Positions 1-5,736 of a DNA stretch of 13,704 nucleotides are shown in pieces (the stretch's first letter is position 1; each line of letters opens with the position of its first letter). Source of the DNA: Stephanodiscus triporus. Taxonomy: Eukaryota; Bacillariophyta; Thalassiosirophyceae; Thalassiosirales; Thalassiosiraceae. The position numbers and the translations under genes are program-made. The stretch covers positions 1-13,704 of the forward strand of contig JALLAZ010000585.1 in NCBI GenBank assembly GCA_036939755.1, written 5' to 3'. The notes beneath the pieces were generated by a model that had not been told where the DNA came from, did not search any database, and saw only the letters and a list, made by a program, of their open reading frames with translations.

Positions 1-390
1 GACCGCCTCTCTTCCGTCGCGACGATGACGACGATTTGCAAGGAGGTGGAAGTGATGGAGAGCCGCGAACAGCCGGAGGGCCATCTCGGCATCGCCCTCG
101 GTGGTCGATCCGACAAGGTGGTTGTTCCGACGACCGTTACCCCCCCTACAACTGTCCCGTCCATCGTGACGGTCCCCCCAATGATTGTCGCCGTCAACAT
201 CGTCATCGTAGTCATTTCCGTCGTACCGCCTGGCGCGATCGTTGGCCCAGAATTCCAAAGCCTGTTCCGCCGCGAGGAGCGCCTTTGCGTCCCTCCAGTC
301 GATCGCGATGTCGACGTCGTTGTCATCGTTGTCGTCAACGACGACAACGACGACGTTCGTCAAGCGCTCGCCGCCGTGATGACCGTGCAT
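1..390 (-). CDS. Partial unrecognised Asp-rich, helix-rich protein (runs off left edge)
   Basis: An open frame of 130 codons runs from an ATG at 390 to the window edge without a stop, so its 3' end is missing. I do not recognise the family. Visible features are a Val run followed by an Asp/Asn-rich stretch (residues 13-26), an amphipathic helix-like segment with WRDAKALLAAEQALEFW (32-48), a D/G/R/H-rich linker (55-90) and a second Ala/Leu-rich helix, AEMALRLFAALHHF (101-114). Paired Ala/Leu helices could belong to a helical-repeat protein, but that is a guess. The same frame continues upstream of 390 beyond a TGA at 400-402 into more coding-like sequence (403-921). The ATG at 390 may therefore not be the true start. 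The opposite strand reads as Val/Ile-rich low complexity and is less convincing. Confidence 0.4.
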   Translation of the reverse strand, partial: MHGHHGGERLTNVVVVVVDDNDDNDVDIAIDWRDAKALLAAEQALEFWANDRARRYDGNDYDDDVDGDNHWGDRHDGRDSCRGGNGRRNNHLVGSTTEGDAEMALRLFAALHHFHLLANRRHRRDGREAV

Positions 391-402
391 GCATTGTCGT
401 CA

Positions 403-921
403 AATTGAGCGCTCGTGCGCGTCCAGGAAGAGCTCCGTCGTGCGACGGGTGGCGTCTTCTTCGTCTATCAGCCTCGTGGAATGACGACGAATGATGCGAG
501 GATGCCATCCCGCTAAGTCCTGGTCGTCGTCGTGTCTGTCCGTGACGTTGACCGCCGTCGTCCCTCCTCGGCCATCCATTCCTCGCGGTTTTGCCCCCTC
601 GCATTCCCCGCCGCCGCCGCCGGCCCGAGGACACGCCGAACTACGCGACGGCGGCATTATTCTCGACGTCGACCACGAGGACGACGCTCAAAACAACTGT
701 GGACGGGCCGCCGCAGCGCCCCCGACGATGATGATGGCAGCGCAGTCGTCATGATCGTCGCGTCGGGTGGCCCCCGACAGATGACGACGATCTTCGTCGT
801 TCGAGAAACTTTCGAGCCGACGTATGATGACGCCCCCTCGCGAACAACTCGACGGCGCGGTCGGCGAAAGGAGCGGCCATCGCCTTGGCAGGCATCGACC
901 GATCATCTTCTGGTGCATCAA
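403..921 (-). pseudogene. Upstream part of the same minus-strand gene or remnant, with in-frame TGA codons
   Basis: This stretch is in the same frame as the open frame at 390-1 and is separated from it only by TGA at 400-402. Another TGA lies at 688-690. The first segment begins at ATG 921, with a second Met at 906. It opens with an Arg/Ser-rich stretch, MIGRCLPRRWPLLSPTAP, that resembles a mitochondrial or plastid presequence, and later carries RRLESFSNDEDRRHLSG. The second segment ends in LIDEEDATRRTTELFLDAHERSI just before the TGA, which reads like ordinary coding sequence. I found no clear GT-AG intron that removes either TGA. The choices are a pseudogene, introns with weak borders, readthrough, or separate short frames. 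The reading direction itself is moderately uncertain because the GC-rich DNA is open in several frames. Confidence 0.3.
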
Positions 922-956
922 AATATCCGAACTGCCTCCGATCGAGCGAACCGACC

Positions 957-1283
957 TCCCGTTTTGTACACTCTCTCTTTTACATAGAGTACGTTACTGT
1001 GCGGAGTGGGATACAGCTTACGCTGTACGATACTTTTTTATTAACCCGGGCGAGATATTTTGAATATGGCGGGAACGCAAGATGGGCCTCAGCGAAAAAG
1101 AACAACTGAGTGAGCGCTAGGCTAGCGAGAACCTCTGACGATGACGATGCCGCATGCCGCCACCGCACCACCCGCGCCAACTCATCCTATCTCCCCCGCT
1201 CAGCACGGGAATCGCATCGTAACATAAAAACAAAATCGATCGAAAACGCCGCATATCCCGGCCTCTTGCACTCTTGACAGCTG
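957..1283. repeat. Left arm of an imperfect inverted repeat (partner 3545-3807)
   Basis: This segment matches the reverse complement of 3545-3807 in colinear blocks. Exact shared blocks are 1005-1022 with 3740-3757 (18 bases), 1140-1157 with 3681-3698 (18 bases) and 1176-1195 with 3639-3658 (20 bases). Shorter matches around the CCCGGCCTCT and CTCTTGACA strings extend it to about 1280. The arms differ by indels; the left arm has extra sequence at about 1034-1130. The arm fills most of the gap between the minus-strand frame starting at 921 and the fibrillin start at 1303, so it probably carries promoter and 5' UTR sequence for one or both. No target-site duplication was seen just outside the arms. 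Confidence 0.85.
989..1033. promoter_or_regulatory. GTACGWWAC motif pair in left promoter arm
   Basis: Two copies of a 9-base motif lie here: GTACGTTAC at 989-997 and GTACGATAC at 1025-1033. They flank the conserved AGTGGGATACAGCTTACG block. The right arm holds three more variants. Position upstream of divergent starts and recurrence suggest a regulatory site. No factor can be named. Confidence 0.35.
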
Positions 1284-1302
1284 GCTCACAACATCGTTCA
1301 AC

Positions 1303-2436
1303 ATGAAATACATTCGGCATATTTCGTTTCTCCCCGTAGCCATGGCGGCAGGAATCGCGCAGCCGTCGTCGTGGAATGCTCCCGCCGCATCCCCAGCCGC
1401 CGCCTTCGCCTTCCCGTCCTCTCGTCGGATACCGATCCGGTCGTCGTCGTCGTCGTCTTCGTCGTCGCCGTTGTTCGTCGCCGTCGGTCCGACGCCGGCC
1501 GTCGATCCAACCCGGCCGGACGCGTCGAGATTCAACAACGTGATATACGCCACGGACGACACGGTGCGACTGCTGCGGGACGAGCTAAAGTCGAGACTTC
1601 TCGCGGCCGCCAACGACCATCGTCGCGAGACGACGAGGGCGGGGGGGAGGAGGGACGAGGGTGGAGGATCCGCCGTCGTCGAGGAGGAGCGGCGCGAGGG
1701 AGGGACTAGGGGAGGGACCATCGACGACGATATCTCCGACGGAGGGTGGTACGCGGTGCGGCTGCTCCGCCGGATCGTGCGCAAGATTTCGAGAACGACG
1801 AAGGACGGGCGGGCGTCGTCGCCGTCGCGGGGAGGAGGGGGGCGGGGGCTGCTGTCCTCCGACTCCTTCCGACGGGCGAAGGTCGACGTCGGCCCACGCG
1901 GGGAACGCATCATCGAGCTGGCCGAGCAGCTGTCGCTGCTCAACCCCACGCCGATTCCCACCCTCGGTTTCGTGCGTTACGGAGGCGCGTCGCCGTCGGA
2001 ATCGAAGTTGGCGGGGACGTGGAAGCTCCTGTTCACGACCGCCGCCGACGCGACCTTCGCCGAAGCCGACGGGAGGGGCGTCGTTAGCACGAGTCAGGTA
2101 GTCGACGCCGAAAGGGGGACGCTGACGAACGTGATCGACTTCGAGAGGGGGAAATTGTTGGGGCTGCGCGTGGTGGTGGAGGGCGAGCCGACCTCGAATA
2201 CAGACATCGGATTGACCTTCCGGAGCGTTAGGATACTCAGGAGATCGCGTTTCCCTCGCCTGTTCGCCGAGGTCAACGTTCGCCTTCCAAGCAGGTTGAT
2301 ACGATGGCTCGCGTCTAGGAACGGGGTGGAGGAAGAGCGGGGGATGGGACCGTACCTGCGGCTGAGATACGTGGACGATACCCTCCGCATGCACACCACC
2401 GATAGTGGGAATTGGTTCATCCAAACTCGGATATAG
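1303..2436 (+). CDS. Plastid lipid-associated protein (PAP/fibrillin family)
   Basis: This single-exon gene of 377 residues ends in TAG. Fibrillins are plastid proteins that bind lipids and associate with plastoglobules or thylakoids. The N-terminus fits diatom bipartite targeting: a hydrophobic signal peptide (about residues 7-19), then AAA/FAFPSS (32-40) matching the ASAFAP-type cleavage site with Phe at +1, then a Ser-rich, Arg-containing transit peptide (39-56). The PAP domain spans about 200-376. Its features are LAEQLSLLNPTP, the conserved KLAGTWKLLFTTA (235-247), NVIDF (276-280) and a C-terminal YLRLRYVDDTLRMH with GNWFIQTR. Residues 105-190 are an acidic/Gly/Arg low-complexity insert between an N-terminal helix and the domain. 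The ATG at 1303 is chosen because it gives the complete signal peptide. Function is assigned from the family; the precise lipid role is unknown. Confidence 0.88.
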   Translation: MKYIRHISFLPVAMAAGIAQPSSWNAPAASPAAAFAFPSSRRIPIRSSSSSSSSSPLFVAVGPTPAVDPTRPDASRFNNVIYATDDTVRLLRDELKSRLLAAANDHRRETTRAGGRRDEGGGSAVVEEERREGGTRGGTIDDDISDGGWYAVRLLRRIVRKISRTTKDGRASSPSRGGGGRGLLSSDSFRRAKVDVGPRGERIIELAEQLSLLNPTPIPTLGFVRYGGASPSESKLAGTWKLLFTTAADATFAEADGRGVVSTSQVVDAERGTLTNVIDFERGKLLGLRVVVEGEPTSNTDIGLTFRSVRILRRSRFPRLFAEVNVRLPSRLIRWLASRNGVEEERGMGPYLRLRYVDDTLRMHTTDSGNWFIQTRI

Positions 2437-2813
2437 ATCGTTATCGTGCAGATCGAATTTTTGTACAGGTCCTAAGAAGCACATGCCTATTGTAGTAGAT
2501 GGTGTCATTGTAAGTTTTAAGTCAAGTTCTACAGAAATGACTTACAGCAATCAAGATTAATTAATATTTCACATGATCCTAGACTGTCTGAATTAGTGTT
2601 GATGTCCAAGAAGTGTCATCAGAGGATGAAATACAGATACCAAGCTGCCGGTAAGGGCACACACAAAGTCTATTATTTTAAAGGATGCGATGGCTCATCT
2701 GGCATATATTATCCAGCACGATCCCAGAAAAAGAGATATCCATTCCCTCGTTGGATGTTCCGAAAGAGTACACAACCCGAAAAGTATCTCTCGCCTCGTG
2801 TTGATTTCTTTTT
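2437..2813. other. AT-rich spacer downstream of the fibrillin gene
   Basis: Base composition drops sharply to AT-rich after the fibrillin stop. One plus-strand frame is open from just after a TAA near 2520 to a TAA at 2821-2823, about 100 codons. It has no strong start and I recognise no domain. It reads as a basic Lys/Arg/Tyr-rich sequence such as MSKKCHQRMKYRYQ. A GTAAGG donor-like site at 2652 and an AG near 2719 could instead join another frame. It probably holds the fibrillin 3' UTR and decayed sequence. Confidence 0.4.
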
Positions 2814-3383
2814 TCATCCGTAAACGTCTTCCTTGGCCAAACATATCTGAAAGACCGTTGACCTCATCTTCAGGATCACATCTGGCGAGCCGATCGTGAC
2901 GAATACGACCTCCCGTCCATCCTCTAGCACGACGCGCGGGATGTCAACAGCATGCGCTCCCATTTTCTCGCATATCAGGTCGCATGTCATCATGGCATCC
3001 CACTCGTTCTGGTGCACCTGGTTCGGACCGCAGGTGAGGACGTTCCCGCCCTCCTCGTCGCACAGGTACATGGCGGGGATGTTGCACTTGACGCGCCCGA
3101 TGAGCTCGTGCAGGCACGTCGAAAACCGAGGAGGTGGTCCCCCCCCCCGGCGCCTCGTCGGCGTTGTTCGTCAGAGGTCGCCCATGGAGTTTGACGGCTT
3201 CTCCGGCACGTTGAAGACTTGACCCGAAACACGGAACAATGGATCTGGATGGTGTGTCGAGAATTTTCGAGGGTGGTCACGGGCGTCCGTCGACGGACGT
3301 TCGACAGTGACGTTGACTGCTCGTCCGCGATGCCCGATATGCCGCCCATCGTTTCGGTGATGATGTTTGTTGGGGCAAATCAA
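2814..3383 (-). pseudogene. Decayed or frame-broken unrecognised protein gene
   Basis: A convincing coding stretch ends at TGA 2814-2816 and reads back to about 3120. It includes CLHELIGRVKCNIPAMYLCD and downstream IPRVVLEDGREVVFVTIG, which look like a folded domain, but I do not recognise the family. Upstream in the same frame is a TGA at 3171-3173, then VSGQVFNVPEKPSNSMGDL. Between them coding-like sense moves to another frame (LTNNADEAPGGGTTSSVFDV) next to a run of ten G (minus strand) at about 3139-3148, as expected from an indel. Another shift seems to occur near 3230, where the coding-like frame becomes one starting MGGISGIADEQ at 3349. Multiple shifts plus a stop favour a pseudogene. 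Unrecognised introns or a homopolymer sequencing error could explain part of it. Confidence 0.45.
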
Positions 3384-3544
3384 ATACTACCGACTGAGGA
3401 CAGACATGAGGAAGAAGTCCCGACGGGTGACGGACCGAGTGAGGAGCGAGCACCAATCAAAGTAGTTGACGGTCCCCCGTGGAGCCCAGGAGTGTACCGA
3501 GCACTACGCCTGCTAGGAAAACCACTAGAAATAGCATGCGTGGT
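3384..3544. other. Ambiguous stretch inside the inverted-repeat interval
   Basis: Both strands are open here. The plus strand gives EEVPTGDGPSEERAPIKVV followed by WSPGVYRALRLLGKPLE, part of a frame running to 3647. The minus strand gives a Ser/Thr-rich sequence ending at TGA 3380-3382. Neither matches a family I know, and the plus frame runs into the repeat arm. I assign no gene. Confidence 0.3.
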
Positions 3545-3807
3545 TGTCAAGAGCGCAAGAGAGGCCGGGATATATTTATGGCGTGTTGGAATTTTGTTTC
3601 GAATTGCGCGAGCACGTTGCGATTCCCATGCTGGGCGAGGGAGATAGGATGAGTTGGCGTGGGCGGTGCGGTGGCGGCATGCATGCGGCATCGTCATCGT
3701 CACGTCAGAGAAGAGAGGTCTCTCGGTTGTTGTTACGTACGTAAGCTGTATCCCACTCGCACAGTATCGTACTCTCTTCTAGAGCGTACGATACGCACAG
3801 AACGGGA
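3545..3807. repeat. Right arm of the imperfect inverted repeat (partner 957-1283)
   Basis: The reverse complement matches the left arm in the same order, from TGTCAAGAGCGC at the inner end to ACAGAACGGGA at 3797-3807 at the outer end, which pairs with TCCCGTTTTGT near 957. The outer end lies about 60 bases from the ATG of the permuted NlpC/P60-like gene, and the inner end faces the minus-strand remnant at 2814-3383. The topology mirrors the left arm. The arms have diverged, so the duplication is not very recent. Confidence 0.85.
3732..3794. promoter_or_regulatory. GTACGWWAC motifs and hairpin-forming palindrome
   Basis: Three motif copies occur: GTACGTAAC on the minus strand at 3732-3740, GTACGATAC on the minus strand at 3764-3772, and GTACGATAC on the plus strand at 3786-3794. 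The last two form a perfect 9-base inverted repeat around a 13-base spacer that itself contains TCT and AGA. This lies about 75 bases upstream of the ATG at 3868. It could be a dimeric protein-binding site or a stem-loop. The role is inferred from position only. Confidence 0.4.
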
Positions 3808-3867
3808 TTACCTAATAATTTTTCACTCCTTCGTCGCATCTCCGGCCCGCCCCGCGTCCCGTCTATC

Positions 3868-5311
3868 ATGTCGTCGAGGCTCCTATCCCGTCTCAACGAC
3901 CATCCCCGAATCAAGCTCGCGATCCAGCTATCCCTCTCGGCCCTCGTTCCCGCCGCGCCGATATTGTACTGGTCTCGTAATTCGAAACGCGAACGGGCGG
4001 AGCGCGATCGCGAGGTGTCGACGAAGATGAGGTGCGTTGTTGTTGTTTTTGCCTTTTTTTTTCGCCCGATGGGGAGGGACGGGGGACGTGGATGGAAAGA
4101 GAGGAGAGGGTTGGTCGAATTAATATGAACCCCCCCCCCTCCCTCAACCGGGGCGGTGCTCTCTGCTACGGGGCCGATGCGAATTTTCGATGTCGTTGTA
4201 TTAAATTATTGGCGAATCAGAATTCGGCATTATGCGATCGTGTATGTTTTTTTTCGCCCGAATGGCTCATCGACCACGACAATGCCCTTCCATTTTTGTC
4301 ATACGACATCATCGTTTCCACCTGCCCCCCCACAGGATACCATCCGTACAAACCATAGACGATCTGTTGGTGGAAAAGTGCCAGCCGGGAGACGTCGTGC
4401 TGTTCGACAGGCGATGCGAATGCTGCGCCTCGGGACCGACGGCCGCATTGGGATGTCTCATCGGAAAAGCGTTCCTTTGCGACGAGGAGGACGGCACGAG
4501 GAGCGTGGAGAGGGGGAGTTACGAGCACTGCGGTGAGTTTTGTCGAAATTAAACAAATCCCGCTCTCGATCGGGTGCGGATTTTTATACGACCACGTCGT
4601 CGATATCGCTCTTGGAACTCGTATGATTTTTGCTTATATTCGTTTCGTGTGTCGGCACGGTCCATCGTCGATCGCCTCGTCCGACAAACGCCACGACGTG
4701 CTCGTGCATATAATATAGGAATCGTCGTTCCCGGACATTCGACGACGAACGGCGGCGCCGAACGCGAACCCTCCAACCTCTGCCTCCTCGAGGCCACGTC
4801 CGGAAGCGGCGTGGCCTGTCGACCCCTCCTCGCGCGATTGGAAATGTCCCGATCTCGCTCCGTCATACTGCTGCCGCTATCGTGCCCGGGCGAACGTCGG
4901 TACGAGGCGGACCACGGCGACGACGAGGAGGGGGGGGTGAGCGAACAGACCAAAGTCGTCAAGAATATGACTCACGTCGAATTGGCGAAGTTTCGGGACA
5001 AGTGGCTCGCGGACTCGCGGTCGCAGGATTATCAATCGCAGCATTCGTACCTCTCCATCATGGGGGCGATCCTCTACCGGACCCGGCTGTACCCAACCTT
5101 TCCCATACCCATAAGTCCCTCGGCGTGGTTGGTCGTACAGGCGCTGCAGGAATGCGGCGCGGCGATGAAGTTGAACGAGAAGCAGTCGCAGCAAACGAGG
5201 GTGGAGGATTTCACGAGGGACGGGAGATTCTTCGAGAGAGACACCGTGCGATTGCGACCCGGGTGGAAATTCCTGAATCCGGTGGTCATGAGGGAGAATT
5301 CGGTTTCATGA
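3868..5311 (+). CDS. Membrane-anchored permuted NlpC/P60 (YiiX-like) family protein
   Basis: Three exons (3868-4031, 4336-4532, 4719-5311) join in frame to give 317 residues. Introns are 4032-4335 (GTGCGT...CACAG) and 4533-4718 (GTGAGT...TATAG). A hydrophobic segment at about 16-35 follows a short basic N-terminus and suggests a membrane anchor or signal. The core resembles permuted papain-like hydrolases of the YiiX/YebB type: CQPGDVVLFDRR (70-81), then YEHCGIVVPG (117-126) with His119 as the catalytic His of the usual H-x-G-I-V motif, then LLEATSGSG (143-151). The later helix that normally begins with the Cys nucleophile reads SPSAWLVVQALQECG (253-267), with Pro/Ser where Cys is expected. 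It may be inactive or use Ser. The second splice joins E-H-C to G-I-V-V, which rebuilds the motif exactly and supports the model. Substrate unknown. Confidence 0.72.
4032..4335 (+). other. Intron 1 of the permuted NlpC/P60-like gene
   Basis: The intron runs from GTGCGT to CCCACAG and is phase 2; the joined codon is AGG. It contains a direct repeat of a T-run followed by CGCCCG(A)ATGG at about 4054-4071 and 4247-4265, and a C-rich tract before the acceptor. Confidence 0.8.
4533..4718 (+). other. Intron 2 of the permuted NlpC/P60-like gene
   Basis: The intron runs from GTGAGT to ATATAG. The flanking exons rejoin as GAG CAC TGC G/GA ATC GTC, giving the E-H-C-G-I-V motif. Stop codons within the intron break the unspliced frame. 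Confidence 0.85.
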
Positions 5312-5736
5312 TATTTCCCGACGAGTGGAACGGTGTATTTCGGATTAGCATAGAGATGAAGTGCATCGTTTTGGTGGAACAAATGAGCAGACTACCTCCC
5401 GAGGACTGTGCAGAATCCATTGTGCTTCATTCACGATTCCTCCCACAGACAACTGAGTATTTGCCATGACCTGCGGGCGAATCGTCAATCAGCCAGTGTC
5501 AAGTAGGAACAGAATGACCGGACTTAAGAAATAGATCTTGGCTTGGGATAATAATAATATTTCAATACTAAAGTAGTTCGTTAAAGGTATGGGATACCCA
5601 AACCTATGGAATACTCGCACAAACTTTTGAAGTATCCATGGAAATTCTCGAAATTATATACGTTCCTACAATGCAATGAAGTAGACGGACACCAATGTCA
5701 ACGACGGCGTCGCAAAATCTGGTTCGCAAGAGTCTG
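5312..5736. other. Convergent intergenic region
   Basis: This lies between the stop of the plus-strand permuted NlpC/P60-like gene and the stop of the minus-strand HA-repeat gene, so it should hold both 3' UTRs. It becomes AT-rich from about 5480, including a short TAATAATAATATT stretch near 5550. I see no supported gene or RNA. An exact poly(A) signal was not picked out. Confidence 0.6.

Noticed and set aside
36..494. Plus-strand Arg/Pro-rich and Val-rich open frames
   Set aside because: Low-complexity shadows of the GAC/GTC-rich DNA; the minus strand gives more protein-like sequence.
1585..2508. Long minus-strand frame across the fibrillin gene
   Set aside because: Antisense to a recognised PAP domain, Arg/Pro-rich, no domain.
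400..3173. Altered genetic code with TGA read as an amino acid
   Set aside because: Three in-frame TGAs were seen only in doubtful genes; the NlpC/P60-like, SET and U-box genes end properly at TGA.
957..3807. Complete DNA transposon
   Set aside because: Inverted arms are present, but I see no transposase and no target-site duplication; kept as a hypothesis only.
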